Source: Paraplanobispora siamensis (GTDB lineage Bacteria; Actinomycetota; Actinomycetes; Streptosporangiales; Streptosporangiaceae). From it: a stretch of DNA of 64,000 bases. The DNA is taken from contig NZ_BOOJ01000027.1 of assembly GCF_016863175.1 (NCBI RefSeq), positions 62,001 through 126,000 on the forward strand, read 5' to 3'. The translations under genes were made by a program, and so were the position numbers. Of this stretch, positions 52,387 through 61,777 are shown in pieces. How positions within the stretch are numbered: position 1 is the first letter of the stretch; each line of letters opens with the position of its first letter. The notes beneath the pieces are model-generated. The model saw only the letters and a list, made by a program, of their open reading frames with translations. It was not told where the DNA came from and did not search any database.

Positions 52387-54300
52387 ATGGCGGACACCCC
52401 CTCGGGCGCCTCCCCCGACGTCCCCCCGGCCTCCCCCTCCGACCCCGACCCCCAGATCGGCGAGCTGAACCTCTCCGACTGGCACGCCCACGCCGACAAG
52501 ATGGCCGGCGTCGGCTTCCTGACCATCGCCCGGCGGCTGCCCGCGCTCATCGCCCAGGCCGTACGGCTGGCCTGGCGGGCCAGTCCCCGCGACACCCTCA
52601 CCACGATCGTCCTGAGCACGCTCGGCGGCGTCTTCACCGCGTTCGGGCTGCTGGCCACGACCGGTGTCCTGTCGGCCCTGTTCGAGGCGGGTCCCACCCC
52701 CGAGCGGGTCAGGGCCGCCCTGCCCTCCCTGATCCTGGTGGGCGTGGCCGCCACCCTGCGCACGCTGGTGCAGGCGGGCGCGGGCTGGGCGCAGTCCCGC
52801 CTCGACCCGCAGGTCAGCAGGATCGCCGAGGAGCGGCTGTACGGCCTGACCAGCCAGGTCGAGCTGGCCTCCTTCGACGACCCCGACTTCCACGACGCGC
52901 TGCAGCGGGCCAGGACCCGGGGCGTGGCCATGGCCGACGCGGTGGTGAGCATGGCCGTCGACGTGCTGACGGCGGCCATCGGCATCGCGGCCGCCGCGGG
53001 CGTGCTCGGCGTCCTGCACCCGGTGCTCCTGCCCCTGCTGGTGCTCGCCGTCCTGCCCGACGCCTGGGCCGCCGTCCGGGCGGCGCGCATGCGCTACACC
53101 ACGATGTACGCCCTGATCCCCGCGCACCGCCGCAAGTGGATCATCGCCGAGCTGCTGGCCGACCGCGAGCCGGCCGCCGAGGTGCGCTCGTTCACCATGC
53201 GCGGCTTCCTGATGCGGATGTACGACGCGGTCTCCCGGGCCGAGCAGGCCATCCTGCTGAAGCTGGCGCGGCGGCAGACGGTGGCGAGGCTGGTCGGCGA
53301 GGGGCTCAGCGGCGTGGGCACGGCCGTGGTCTACGTCGCGCTCGGCCTGCTGCTGGCCGTCGGGGCGGTGCCGCTGGCCGTGGCGGGCACCGCGGTGCTG
53401 GCCATCCAGTCGGGCAAGGGCTCCCTGCAGAACCTGATGTACGCCACCAACCGCCTCTACGAGGAGGGGCTCTACTTCACCGACTTCCTCGACTTCTGCG
53501 CCGACGCCGAGACCCGGCTGATCAGAGCGAGGACGAAGCGGGCCCCCGCGTCGTTCGAGCGGATCGCCGTCGACGACGTCACCTTCACCTACCCGGGAGC
53601 CGACGACCCGGCGCTGAAGGGGGTCACGATCCACATCGACCGCGGCGAGGTCATCGCCCTCGTCGGCGAGAACGGCTCGGGCAAGACCACCCTGGCCAAG
53701 ATCCTGTCCGGTCTCTACGCACCGGACAGCGGGCGCGTCCGGTGGGACGACACCGACCTGGCCGAGGTCGACCCCGACCTGCTCCGCCGGAACATCGCGG
53801 TCATCGCCCAGGACCACACCCGCTGGCCGCTGACCGCCAAGCACAACATCGACATGGGCACCGACAAGGGCGAGCCGGCCCTGGCGGCGGCGGCCGAGGT
53901 CGCCGGGGCCGACCAGGTGGTGGCCGAGCTGCCCTACGGCTACAACACCCTGCTCGACCGCCGCTTCAAGGACGGCCAGGAGCTGTCGGGCGGCCAGTGG
54001 CAGCGGATCGCGGTCGCCCGCGGCTTCCACCGCGACGCTCCCCTGCTGATCTGCGACGAGCCCACCGCGGCCCTCGACGCCCGCGCCGAGCACGCCCTGT
54101 TCGAGCGCATCCGGCGCCACTCCGACGGCCGGACCGTCCTGCTCATCACCCACCGGCTGGCCAGCGTGCGCTACGCCGACCGGATCTACGTCCTGGACCA
54201 CGGCAAGGTCACCGAGCAGGGCACCCACGCCCGCCTCATGGACCTGGGCGGCCTGTACGCCGAGCTCTACACCCTGCAGTCCCGCGCCTACTCGGCCTGA
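52387..54300 (+). CDS. ABC exporter (fused permease and ATPase)
   Basis: 637 aa from the ATG at 52387. The N-terminal ~45 residues are Pro/Asp-rich, followed by about six TM helices (residues ~60-350) and a C-terminal ATPase: Walker A GENGSGKTTLAK, signature LSGGQWQRIAVARG, Walker B LLICDEPTAALD, H-loop LITHRLASV. The half-transporter architecture means it works as a dimer. The substrate is unknown. It is divergent from the sugar importer and convergent with the penicillin-binding protein gene. Confidence 0.87.
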   Translation: MADTPSGASPDVPPASPSDPDPQIGELNLSDWHAHADKMAGVGFLTIARRLPALIAQAVRLAWRASPRDTLTTIVLSTLGGVFTAFGLLATTGVLSALFEAGPTPERVRAALPSLILVGVAATLRTLVQAGAGWAQSRLDPQVSRIAEERLYGLTSQVELASFDDPDFHDALQRARTRGVAMADAVVSMAVDVLTAAIGIAAAAGVLGVLHPVLLPLLVLAVLPDAWAAVRAARMRYTTMYALIPAHRRKWIIAELLADREPAAEVRSFTMRGFLMRMYDAVSRAEQAILLKLARRQTVARLVGEGLSGVGTAVVYVALGLLLAVGAVPLAVAGTAVLAIQSGKGSLQNLMYATNRLYEEGLYFTDFLDFCADAETRLIRARTKRAPASFERIAVDDVTFTYPGADDPALKGVTIHIDRGEVIALVGENGSGKTTLAKILSGLYAPDSGRVRWDDTDLAEVDPDLLRRNIAVIAQDHTRWPLTAKHNIDMGTDKGEPALAAAAEVAGADQVVAELPYGYNTLLDRRFKDGQELSGGQWQRIAVARGFHRDAPLLICDEPTAALDARAEHALFERIRRHSDGRTVLLITHRLASVRYADRIYVLDHGKVTEQGTHARLMDLGGLYAELYTLQSRAYSA

Positions 54301-54418
54301 CCGCCGCACCCGTGCCCGCGCCCGCTCCGGTACGGCGACCGCCCACGCCCGGTACGCCTCGTCCGCGCTACGTCCGGCACGCCCCGGCCGGCGCTCCCGG
54401 ACCGCGCGACCGGCGTCC

Positions 54419-55867
54419 CTACCGCAGTACGGCCCGCATGATCGCCCGCGCGATGGGAGCCGCGACCCGGCCGCCCGACCCGCCGCCCTCCACGACGATC
54501 CCCACCGCCACCCGGGGGGATCCGACCGGGGCGAAGCCGGTGAAGACGGCGTGGTCCCTCCGGCCCGCGGCGCTCTCCGCGGTCCCGGTCTTGGCCGCCA
54601 CCGCGACACCCGGGATGGCGGCCGCCGTACCGGTGCCGCCCGGCCGGGTGACGGTCGCCATCATCACGGCGAGCCGTTCGGCGTCGCCCGTGCCCAGCGC
54701 GCGGCGGTACTCCGCGGGCTCGGTCTCGCCGATCACCGTGCCGTCGTCGAGGCGGACCTCCCGCACCAGGTGGGGCCGCATGAGCGAGCCGCCGTTGGCG
54801 ACGGCCGCCGAGATCATCGCGAGCATGAGCGGGGTGACCCGGTCGTCGAACTGCCCGACCGCCGACATCGCGGTCTGCGCGAGGTCCATCCCGGCCGGGT
54901 AGACGCTCCGGGCCACGGGCATCGGCACGGCGAGGTCGTCGGCGTTGAACCCGAACGCCTCGGCCTGCTCGCGCAGCGCGTCCTGGCCGAGCTCGACCCC
55001 GAGCTTGGCGAAGGGGGTGTTGCAGGAGGTCTTGAACGCGTAGGCGAGCGAGGGCAGACCGTTGCCGCAGGAGGACCCGTGCGCGTTGCGCAGCTGCACC
55101 GAGGTGCCCGGCAGGCGGACCGCCAGGGGCGCGCTGACGCTCTCCTCGGGCCCGTGCCCGGCGGCGATCGCGGCCGCCCCGGTGATGACCTTGAAGGTGG
55201 AGCCGGGCGGGTAGTTGCGCTGGATCGCCCGGTTGAGCATCGGCTCGGCGGGGTCGGCCTGCAGCCGGGCGTCGGCCCGTTCGAGGTCCTCGACGTCGAA
55301 GGTCGTGTAGACGTTCGGATCGTAGGAGGGGAAGGAGACCATCGCCAGGATGGCGCCGGTGACCGGGTCGATCGCGACCGCGGCCCCGGGCCGCCCGGTC
55401 GCCCGCAGTCCCTCGTAGGCGGCGCGCTGGGCCGCGCCGTCGATCGTGAGCACGACCGTGGCGCCCGCCGCCGCGCCGCCCATGATCGAGCGCACCATGA
55501 CCCGGGGGTCGGTCCCGGAGAGCACGGTCTCCTCGGCCCGTTCGAGGCCGGTGGCGCCGTAGCGCGACAGGTGGCCGGTGACCGGCGCGTAGAGCGGGCC
55601 GGCCGGATAGACCCGCCGGTACCGGTAGGTGCCGCCGGTCTCCCGGCCGGTGGCCACGACGGTGCCGTCGCGCAGCACGATCTCGCCCATGGCCCGGTCG
55701 AAGCGGGCGATGAGCGGACGCCGGTTGTCGGGGTTCTCCCGCAGCCGGGCGGCGTCGAACACCTGGATGTAGGTGGCCTTGCCCAGCAGCGCGAACAGCA
55801 GCACCGCGCACACCACGGCGAGATGCCGCAGCGGGGCGTTGATCCTGCGCGTGCGCGCGGCGGCCAT
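54419..55867 (-). CDS. Penicillin-binding protein (PbpA/FtsI-like transpeptidase)
   Basis: 482 aa from the ATG at 55867, preceded by GGGAGGGAGC. One N-terminal TM anchor (LRHLAVVCAVLLFALLGKATYIQVF). Transpeptidase motifs: PPGSTFKV (SxxK, active Ser), KTSCNTPF (SxN) and AAKTGTAES (KTG). NTF2-like and dimerisation regions lie between. It cross-links peptidoglycan. It is orphaned from rodA/ftsW here, so it is an additional rather than core division PBP. An upstream start at 55939 is less likely. Confidence 0.88.
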   Translation of the reverse strand: MAAARTRRINAPLRHLAVVCAVLLFALLGKATYIQVFDAARLRENPDNRRPLIARFDRAMGEIVLRDGTVVATGRETGGTYRYRRVYPAGPLYAPVTGHLSRYGATGLERAEETVLSGTDPRVMVRSIMGGAAAGATVVLTIDGAAQRAAYEGLRATGRPGAAVAIDPVTGAILAMVSFPSYDPNVYTTFDVEDLERADARLQADPAEPMLNRAIQRNYPPGSTFKVITGAAAIAAGHGPEESVSAPLAVRLPGTSVQLRNAHGSSCGNGLPSLAYAFKTSCNTPFAKLGVELGQDALREQAEAFGFNADDLAVPMPVARSVYPAGMDLAQTAMSAVGQFDDRVTPLMLAMISAAVANGGSLMRPHLVREVRLDDGTVIGETEPAEYRRALGTGDAERLAVMMATVTRPGGTGTAAAIPGVAVAAKTGTAESAAGRRDHAVFTGFAPVGSPRVAVGIVVEGGGSGGRVAAPIARAIMRAVLR

Positions 55868-56105
55868 GCTCCCTCCCCGGTCCGGGCGCCCTTCCGGGTC
55901 CCGGTTATCCGGTCTAACACCCGGGACTGAAAGGGACACCCGCCCCCGGGCAAAGCCCCCGTTCGGGGCACTACGGGCAAGAGTTCCGAGGAGAGAGCAT
56001 TGCGGGCGAGAACACCGCGGGCCGCGCCGAGGAGCGGGAAGGCACGGGCCGTACCGCAGGGTCAGAAGGGCCCCGCGGGCCGTACCGCGGGGTCGGCAGG
56101 ACGGG

Positions 56106-56474
56106 TCAGCAGGACACCGAGCGGTAGTAACCGATCTTGTTGCGGATCGCCGTCTGCTTCTCCCTCAGGTTGGCCACCTGGGCCTCCACCCTGCGGTCGT
56201 GGGCCTCCAGCAGGGCGATCCGGTCGGAAATGGTGTGCTCTCCCTTGCGGACCAGCTCGGCGAAGCGGAGCATCTCGGCGATCGGCATCCCGGTGTCCCG
56301 CAGGCAGCGGATCATCCCGAGCCAGCCGATGTCCTCCTGGGTGAAACGGCGCTGCCCCGCGGCGTTGCGGCCGATCGGCTCCAGCAGCCCGATGCGCTCG
56401 TAGTAGCGCAGAGTGTCAAGGCTGAACCCGGTCTCTTCTGACACCTGTCCCGGCGTGTACACACTCGTGCTCAT
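56106..56474 (-). CDS. MerR-family transcriptional regulator
   Basis: 122 aa from the ATG at 56474. HTH VYTPGQVSEETGFSLDTLRYYERIGLL, then GRNAAGQRRFTQEDI and a coiled-coil dimerisation helix (ALLEAHDRRVEAQVANLREKQ). It ends SVSC, with a single C-terminal Cys, unlike metal-sensing MerR proteins. It is divergent from the aldo/keto reductase. A symmetric pair of operator-containing promoters separates them, and both transcripts appear leaderless. Confidence 0.88.
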   Translation of the reverse strand: MSTSVYTPGQVSEETGFSLDTLRYYERIGLLEPIGRNAAGQRRFTQEDIGWLGMIRCLRDTGMPIAEMLRFAELVRKGEHTISDRIALLEAHDRRVEAQVANLREKQTAIRNKIGYYRSVSC

Positions 56475-56481
56475 GTCCGGC

Positions 56482-56557
56482 AGCATCCCACCTGGAGTCG
56501 GCTCCAGGTCAAGCCCGCCGGACGCCTTGACATGGAGTTCACTCCAGCTTCCAGGCT
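56482..56557. promoter_or_regulatory. Mirror-image MerR promoters with 19-bp spacers
   Basis: Plus strand: TTGACA (56527-56532), 19-bp spacer holding TGGAGTTCACTCCA (56533-56546), -10-like CAGGCT (56552-56557), then 7 bases to the reductase ATG at 56565. Minus strand: TTGACC (56512-56507), 19-bp spacer holding the 16-bp CTGGAG-centred palindrome (56491-56508 region, arms ACCTGGAG/CTCCAGGT), GATGCT (56487-56482), then 7 bases to the MerR ATG at 56474. A 19-bp spacer is the hallmark of MerR-activated promoters. Confidence 0.8.
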
Positions 56558-56564
56558 GGGTCCC

Positions 56565-57506
56565 ATGACGCACATCCCTCTCGCTTTGGGCACCATCCCC
56601 TTCGGCACCACCGTCGACGACCGCACCGCTTTCGCGATCATGGACCGGTTCTCCGAGGCCGGTGGCGCCATCCTCGACACCTCGAACAACTACCCGTTCT
56701 GGGTCGACGGAGCGACCGGCGACGAGAGCGAGCTGGCGATCGGCCGCTGGCTGGCGGCGCGGACCGGCCGCCGCGACCGGATCGTGGTGAGCACCAAGTG
56801 CGGCGCCCGGCCGACCGTCCCCGGCGACCGCACCCTGGACTCCGCCGAGGGCCTGTCCGCGCAGGCCGTCAGGACCGCGGCGGAGGGCAGCCTGCGGCGG
56901 CTGGGGACCGACCGCGTCGACGTCTACTGGGCGCACACGGAGGACCGGTCGGTCCCGCTGGAGGAGACCCTCGGCGCGTTCGACGAGCTGGTCCGGGCGG
57001 GCAAGGTCCGCGAGATCGGCGCCAGCAACATGCCCGCCTGGCGGCTCGAGCGGGCCCGGGCCCTCTCCCGCGCGAACGGCTGGACGCCCTACACCCACCT
57101 CCAGCTCCGTCACTCCTACGTACGGCCCCGCCCGGACGCCCCGCTGCGGTCCGCCGGGCACACGCTGGTCAACGACGACACCCTCGACTACGTGCGGCAG
57201 GAGCCGGGCCTGTCGCTGTGGGCCTACAGCACGCTGATGAACGGCGGCTTCACCCGCGAGGACCGTCCCTTCGAGGAGGCCTTCGACCACCCCGGCACCA
57301 CCCGCCGCGTGGCCGTGCTGCGCGAGGTCGCCGCCGAGGTGGGCGCCACCCTCAACCAGGTCGTGCTGGCCTGGCTGATCGGCGGCTCGCCGGCCGTCGT
57401 CCCGATCGTCGGCGTGAGCACCGCGGAGCAGCTGGAGGAGATGCTCGGAGCCCTCGACGTCAAGCTCGACGACGAGCTGCGCGCCCGCCTGGACTCCGCG
57501 CGCTGA
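56565..57506 (+). CDS. Aldo/keto reductase
   Basis: 313 aa from the ATG at 56565; no ribosome site is visible, in keeping with a leaderless transcript. AKR catalytic residues: Asp/Tyr in GAILDTSNNYPFW, Lys in VVSTKCGA, His in YWAHTEDRS. IGASNMPAW and VVPIVGVSTAEQLEEML complete the NADPH-binding barrel. The promoter has a MerR-type operator in a 19-bp spacer, so the adjacent MerR regulator should activate it. The inducer and carbonyl substrate are unknown. Confidence 0.88.
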   Translation: MTHIPLALGTIPFGTTVDDRTAFAIMDRFSEAGGAILDTSNNYPFWVDGATGDESELAIGRWLAARTGRRDRIVVSTKCGARPTVPGDRTLDSAEGLSAQAVRTAAEGSLRRLGTDRVDVYWAHTEDRSVPLEETLGAFDELVRAGKVREIGASNMPAWRLERARALSRANGWTPYTHLQLRHSYVRPRPDAPLRSAGHTLVNDDTLDYVRQEPGLSLWAYSTLMNGGFTREDRPFEEAFDHPGTTRRVAVLREVAAEVGATLNQVVLAWLIGGSPAVVPIVGVSTAEQLEEMLGALDVKLDDELRARLDSAR

Positions 57507-57532
57507 CGGACTCCGGGAGTGCTCGGGGCTCC

Positions 57533-58183
57533 CTAGGAGACGTGCCCGGACAGATAGCGCCGGACCAGGTGCTTGCACTCGGCGATCAGCTCGGGGTCGC
57601 CGTCCGGCAGCGTGCGGAAGGCCAGTTTGAGCACCGCGTCGGCGGCCTCGACCGCGACGACGAGCGCCCGGTCCAGCCGCGGCCCCCCGGGGGCGCCGAG
57701 CAGCTCCACGATGACCGCGCGGAGCCGGTCGGCCACGACGATGTTGTTCTCCAGCGCCGAGTCGAGCATCCGCTCGGTCCCCTTGAGCGCGGGACCGCCC
57801 GGCGCGGAGAGCACCTCGCCGAAGTCGACGACGCCGAACCCGGGGGTGGACCGCTTCATGGCGACGAACTCGTCGATCGCCAGGTCCACCATCCCGGTCC
57901 AGTCGGACGGCCCGGCGTCGGAGATCCTGGTGGTGATCCGGTCGAGGAAGGCCTCCAGGTTGCGCAGGGCCAGCGCGCGCACCAGCCCCTGCTTGTCCGG
58001 GAAGAACTGGTAGAACGTCCCGATCGGGACCTCCGCGCGGCGTGCGACCTCCTTGGTGGTCAGCGCCTCGTATCCGACCTCGTCCAGCAGCCTCGCGCAC
58101 TCGTCCAGCATCCGCTCGACGCGCTCGACGCTGCGTCGCTGAGCGGGTCGACGGCGCAGGGTTCCCCCGGAGACGTTCGTCAT
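57533..58183 (-). CDS. TetR-family transcriptional regulator
   Basis: 216 aa from the ATG at 58183; an upstream ATG at 58237 lies inside a palindrome and is rejected. HTH: GYEALTTKEVARRAEVPIGTFYQFFPDKQGLVRAL. The C-terminal ligand domain is helical. It is divergent from the GH1 beta-glucosidase and probably controls it through the 15-base palindrome at 58223-58237. Confidence 0.88.
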   Translation of the reverse strand: MTNVSGGTLRRRPAQRRSVERVERMLDECARLLDEVGYEALTTKEVARRAEVPIGTFYQFFPDKQGLVRALALRNLEAFLDRITTRISDAGPSDWTGMVDLAIDEFVAMKRSTPGFGVVDFGEVLSAPGGPALKGTERMLDSALENNIVVADRLRAVIVELLGAPGGPRLDRALVVAVEAADAVLKLAFRTLPDGDPELIAECKHLVRRYLSGHVS

Positions 58184-58222
58184 GTCTCCATCATTCCCTA
58201 CGGAGGCGACCCGGCGGCTAAC

Positions 58223-58237
58223 ATGAGCAGTACTCAT
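58223..58237. promoter_or_regulatory. TetR-type operator between TetR and beta-glucosidase genes
   Basis: ATGAGCAGTACTCAT has 5-bp arms ATGAG/CTCAT around a nearly symmetrical centre. It lies 17 bases before the beta-glucosidase ATG and upstream of the TetR start, a shared control position. Confidence 0.6.
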
Positions 58238-58254
58238 ACCATCGGGAGGTCAGG

Positions 58255-59577
58255 ATGTTCCTCTGGGGTACGGCTACCGCCTCCTACCAGATCGAGGGCG
58301 CCGTGACCGAGGACGGCCGCGGCCCCTCCGTCTGGGACACCTTCGCGCACGAACCCGGCCGCGTCCGCGACGGCCACACCGGCGACGTCGCCTGTGACCA
58401 CTACCACCGCTGGCCCGAGGACCTGGCGCTGATGGCCGGCCTGGGCGCGGGCTCCTACCGCTTCTCCGTCGCCTGGCCGCGGGTGCAGCCCGACGGCCGG
58501 GGACCGGTCAACCGGGCGGGGCTGGACTTCTACGACCGGCTGGTGGACGGGCTGTGCGAGCGGGGCATCGTCCCGGCCGTGACGCTGTTCCACTGGGACC
58601 TCCCCCAGGCGCTGGAGGACGCCGGCGGCTGGCTCGCCCGCGACACCGCCCACCGCTTCGCCGAGTACGCCGCCGCGGTGGCCGGCCGGCTCGCCGACCG
58701 GGTCCCGATGTGGATCACCCTGAACGAGCCCTTCGTCCACATGGCCTACGGCTACGCGATGGGGATCCACGCGCCGGGCAGGGCCCTGCTCACCGGCGCC
58801 CTGCCCGCCGCCCATCACCAGCTGCTCGGGCACGGCCTGGCCGTGGCGGCGCTGCGGGCGGGCGGCGCGGAGCGGGTGCTGATCACCAACAACTGCACCC
58901 CGGTCCGGCCGGCCTCCGACGACCCGGCCGACCTGGCCGCCGCCGACGCCTACGACATCCTGCACAACCGCCTGTTCAACGACCCGGTCCTGCTCGGCCG
59001 CTATCCCGACCTGGCACCGTACGGCACGACCCTCGACTGCGTCCGCGACGGCGACCTCGACCTGATCTCCGCCCCGCTCGACGGCCTCGGGATCAACTAC
59101 TACAACCCCACCCGGATCGCCGCACCCACCGCCGAGGGCCTGCCGTTCACCGACGCCGGGATCACCGGGTACCCCGTCACCGCCTTCGGCTGGCCCGTCG
59201 TCCCCGACGGCCTGCGCGAGCTCCTGACCGGCCTGAAGGCCCGGTACGGCGACGCCCTGCCGCCGGTCTACATCACCGAGAACGGCTGCTCCCAGCCCGA
59301 CGAGGTCGGCCCCGACGGGAACGTCGACGACCAGGCCAGGATCTCCTACCTCGACGGGCACATCAGGGCCGCCGAGCAGGCCGCGGCCGAGGGCGTGGAC
59401 GTGCGCGGCTACTACGTGTGGTCGCTGCTGGACAACTTCGAGTGGGCCGAGGGCTACCACCAGCGGTTCGGCCTGGTCCACGTCGACTTCGCCACGCAGC
59501 GGCGCACGCCCAAGGCCTCCTACCACTGGTTCCGCAAGCGCATCGAGGAGGGCTTCGGGCTGGAACCGGAGCGGTAA
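58255..59577 (+). CDS. Beta-glucosidase, glycoside hydrolase family 1
   Basis: 440 aa with GGGAGGTCAGG upstream. GH1 hallmarks: FLWGTATASYQIEGA start, WITLNEPFVH (acid/base Glu), VYITENGCS (nucleophile Glu) and YYVWSLLDNFEWAEGY. There is no signal peptide, so it acts in the cytoplasm on imported beta-glucosides. TetR control of a GH1 enzyme is less common than LacI (CebR) control; the LacI/sugar importer genes in this window lie 6-15 kb away. Confidence 0.93.
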   Translation: MFLWGTATASYQIEGAVTEDGRGPSVWDTFAHEPGRVRDGHTGDVACDHYHRWPEDLALMAGLGAGSYRFSVAWPRVQPDGRGPVNRAGLDFYDRLVDGLCERGIVPAVTLFHWDLPQALEDAGGWLARDTAHRFAEYAAAVAGRLADRVPMWITLNEPFVHMAYGYAMGIHAPGRALLTGALPAAHHQLLGHGLAVAALRAGGAERVLITNNCTPVRPASDDPADLAAADAYDILHNRLFNDPVLLGRYPDLAPYGTTLDCVRDGDLDLISAPLDGLGINYYNPTRIAAPTAEGLPFTDAGITGYPVTAFGWPVVPDGLRELLTGLKARYGDALPPVYITENGCSQPDEVGPDGNVDDQARISYLDGHIRAAEQAAAEGVDVRGYYVWSLLDNFEWAEGYHQRFGLVHVDFATQRRTPKASYHWFRKRIEEGFGLEPER

Positions 59578-59586
59578 CCCGAAAAG

Positions 59587-59633
59587 AGAGCACTGCTCTT
59601 GACTGTCGCCGGATCGCGGGAGAGCATTGCTCT
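59587..59633 (+). promoter_or_regulatory. Two AGAGCANTGCTCT operators around a promoter
   Basis: AGAGCACTGCTCT (59587-59599) and AGAGCATTGCTCT (59621-59633) are palindromes 34 bases apart. TTGACT (59599-59604), a 17-base spacer and GAGCAT (59622-59627) form a plausible promoter whose -35 and -10 are each covered by one operator. They lie upstream of the SRPBCC gene. The cognate regulator (TetR- or MarR-like) is not obvious here. Confidence 0.7.
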
Positions 59634-59663
59634 CGAACGGAATCGCCGATCCGAGGAGCCGTC

Positions 59664-60185
59664 ATGGCGCTCAAGCTGTTCTATTCCGGCCCGTCGCTGA
59701 ACGTCCTGCACGAGGAGTACGCCGCCCTGGGCCGCGTAGACCCGCGCGCCCAGCTGGTCTCCTCCTCCAGCCTCGTCGTCGGCGCGCCGGTGGAGCGGGT
59801 GTGGGAGGTCATGGCCGACCTCGCCTCGTGGCCGTCGTGGGCCTCCGGCCTGGAGATCGCCGAGCTCGGCGACGTGCGGCCCGGCGCGCCGTTCCGGTGG
59901 AGGCTCAACGGCGTCGCGATCCGGTCGCGGTTCGCCGTGGTGGCCGCCGGGCGGGAACTGACCTGGACGGGTGTGTTCCTCGGCTACAAGGCGGTGGACC
60001 GGCACGTACTGGAGCCGCTGGAGGACGGGCGCACCCGGGTCACCGTCGAGGAGTCCCTCGCCGGTCCGCTGCTCCCCCTCTTCTACGGCGAGCGCAAGCT
60101 CCGCGCCAACCACGAACGCTGGCTGTCCGACCTGAGGTCCGCCGTCGAGACCGCCCGGACCCCGAGTCCCCTGGCGGGCCCCTAA
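59664..60185 (+). CDS. SRPBCC/polyketide-cyclase-like protein
   Basis: 173 aa from the ATG at 59664 with GAGGAG upstream. The fold motif [32 protein letters not shown] is followed by a [17 protein letters not shown] strand, as in SRPBCC ligand-binding proteins. It is cytoplasmic. Expression is apparently controlled by a repressor acting at two palindromes. The ligand is unknown. Confidence 0.8.
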   Translation: MALKLFYSGPSLNVLHEEYAALGRVDPRAQLVSSSSLVVGAPVERVWEVMADLASWPSWASGLEIAELGDVRPGAPFRWRLNGVAIRSRFAVVAAGRELTWTGVFLGYKAVDRHVLEPLEDGRTRVTVEESLAGPLLPLFYGERKLRANHERWLSDLRSAVETARTPSPLAGP

Positions 60186-60273
60186 CCAGATCCCCAGCCA
60201 GGTCCCCAGTCGGATCTCCAGCCGGATCCCGGCCGCGTTTGCCCGGGATCGGCGCGGGCCGTACCGTCCTGAC

Positions 60274-61707
60274 ATGATCGACACTGTGGTGAGGACCGTC
60301 CGGGGGGCGGTCCGGGGACTGCGTGAGGACGGCGTCGTCTCGTTCAGGGGGATCCCGTTCGCCGCCGCCCCGCAGGGTCCGCTGCGCTTCCGCGCGCCCG
60401 CGCCGGCGCCCGCCTGGGACGGGGTGCGCGACGCCCTGGCGTTCGGGACCGCGGTGCCGCAGCCGCCGGCGGCGCCGGGCGTGCCCCCGGCGTGGAAACC
60501 GGGCGACGGCGTGGACTGCCTGACGCTGAACGTCTGGACCCCGGACCCGGGCGCCTCGGGGCTGCCGGTCATGGTGTGGATCCACGGCGGGGCGTGGCGG
60601 ATCGGCTGGTCGGGGATGCCGCAGTTCGACGGCGCCACGCTGGCCCGTTCGGGGGTCGTGGTGGTGACCTTCAACTACCGGCTGGGCTTCGAGGGGTTCG
60701 GCCGGGTGCCGGGCGCCCCGGACAACCGGGGACTGCTCGACCAGATCGCGGCGCTGGAGTGGGTACGGGAAAGTGTCGCGGCCTTCGGCGGCGACCCCCG
60801 CAACGTCACCGTGTTCGGCCAGTCCGCGGGCGCGGCCTCGGCCGTCCTGCTGCTGGCCGCGCCCGCCGCCCGGGGCCTGTTCCGGCGGGCCATCGCGCAG
60901 AGCGTCCCGGCCGGTCACCAGAGCCCCGCCGAGGCCGAGCGGGCCACCGCGGCGCTGGCCGCGGCGGCCGGGGTGCCCGCCACCTGGGAGGGGCTGTCGT
61001 CCCTGTCACCCGAGGCGGTGCTGGCCGCGCAGGAGGCGCCGCAGGCCGGTCCCCGGGCGGGAGGCGGGGCGTTCGGGCCGGTCGTCGACGGAGACCTGGT
61101 CACCGGCCCGCCCTGGCAGGCGCTGCACGCGGAGGCGTGCCGGGACACCGAGCTGGTCTGCGGGTTCACCCACGAGGAGTACCGGGGGTTCCCTCCGGTG
61201 GCCGACCCGTCCACCGTCGACCTGGCGGCCGTCGCGCAGGTGTTCGGGCTCGGCCCGGAGGCGGCCGACGCCTATCGCGCAGCCCATCCCGGCGCCGCCG
61301 ACGCCGAGGTGTTCACGGTGATGATGTCCGACGCGCTGGGCCGGATGCCGACGACGCGGGTGGCCGAGGCGCACGCGCGGGCCGGCGGCCGTACCTGGCT
61401 GTACGACTTCGCCTGGCAGGGACCGGTCCTCGGCGCCGGTCACGGCGTGGACGTGCCGTTCACCTTCGGCAACGGTGACAACCGCTTCGCGGCCCGTTTC
61501 CTCGGCTCCCCGCCGCCCGCCGGCTTCGCCGCCCTGTCGGAGCGGATCCGCACGGCCTGGACCTCCTTCGCCGCCACCGGCGACCCGGGCTGGCCCCGCT
61601 TCGACCTCGACCGCCGCATGACCCACGTCTGGGACACCGTCCCCTCCGACGCGGCCGACCCCCTGGCGGACTCCCGCCGCATCTGGGAGGGTGCCGCACC
61701 ACACTGA
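60274..61707 (+). CDS. Type-B carboxylesterase/lipase
   Basis: 477 aa. The oxyanion segment [11 protein letters not shown], the nucleophile elbow [14 protein letters not shown] (Ser), an acidic residue near CGFTHEEY and a late His in [12 protein letters not shown] give the alpha/beta-hydrolase triad of type-B esterases. There is no signal peptide. The upstream gap (60186-60273) holds imperfect repeats of CCAGNNGGATC. The substrate is unknown. Confidence 0.87.
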   Translation: MIDTVVRTVRGAVRGLREDGVVSFRGIPFAAAPQGPLRFRAPAPAPAWDGVRDALAFGTAVPQPPAAPGVPPAWKPGDGVDCLTLNVWTPDPGASGLPVMVWIHGGAWRIGWSGMPQFDGATLARSGVVVVTFNYRLGFEGFGRVPGAPDNRGLLDQIAALEWVRESVAAFGGDPRNVTVFGQSAGAASAVLLLAAPAARGLFRRAIAQSVPAGHQSPAEAERATAALAAAAGVPATWEGLSSLSPEAVLAAQEAPQAGPRAGGGAFGPVVDGDLVTGPPWQALHAEACRDTELVCGFTHEEYRGFPPVADPSTVDLAAVAQVFGLGPEAADAYRAAHPGAADAEVFTVMMSDALGRMPTTRVAEAHARAGGRTWLYDFAWQGPVLGAGHGVDVPFTFGNGDNRFAARFLGSPPPAGFAALSERIRTAWTSFAATGDPGWPRFDLDRRMTHVWDTVPSDAADPLADSRRIWEGAAPH

Positions 61708-61777
61708 TCCGTACCGGCCCGATGTTCCCCGCCGATCACCGGGTTCCTCGCCACCGATCACCGGGTCGGCGTGTCCA

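Noticed and set aside
58184-58237. ATG at 58237 as the TetR start
   Set aside because: It is part of the operator palindrome; the ATG at 58183 gives a normal TetR N-terminus.
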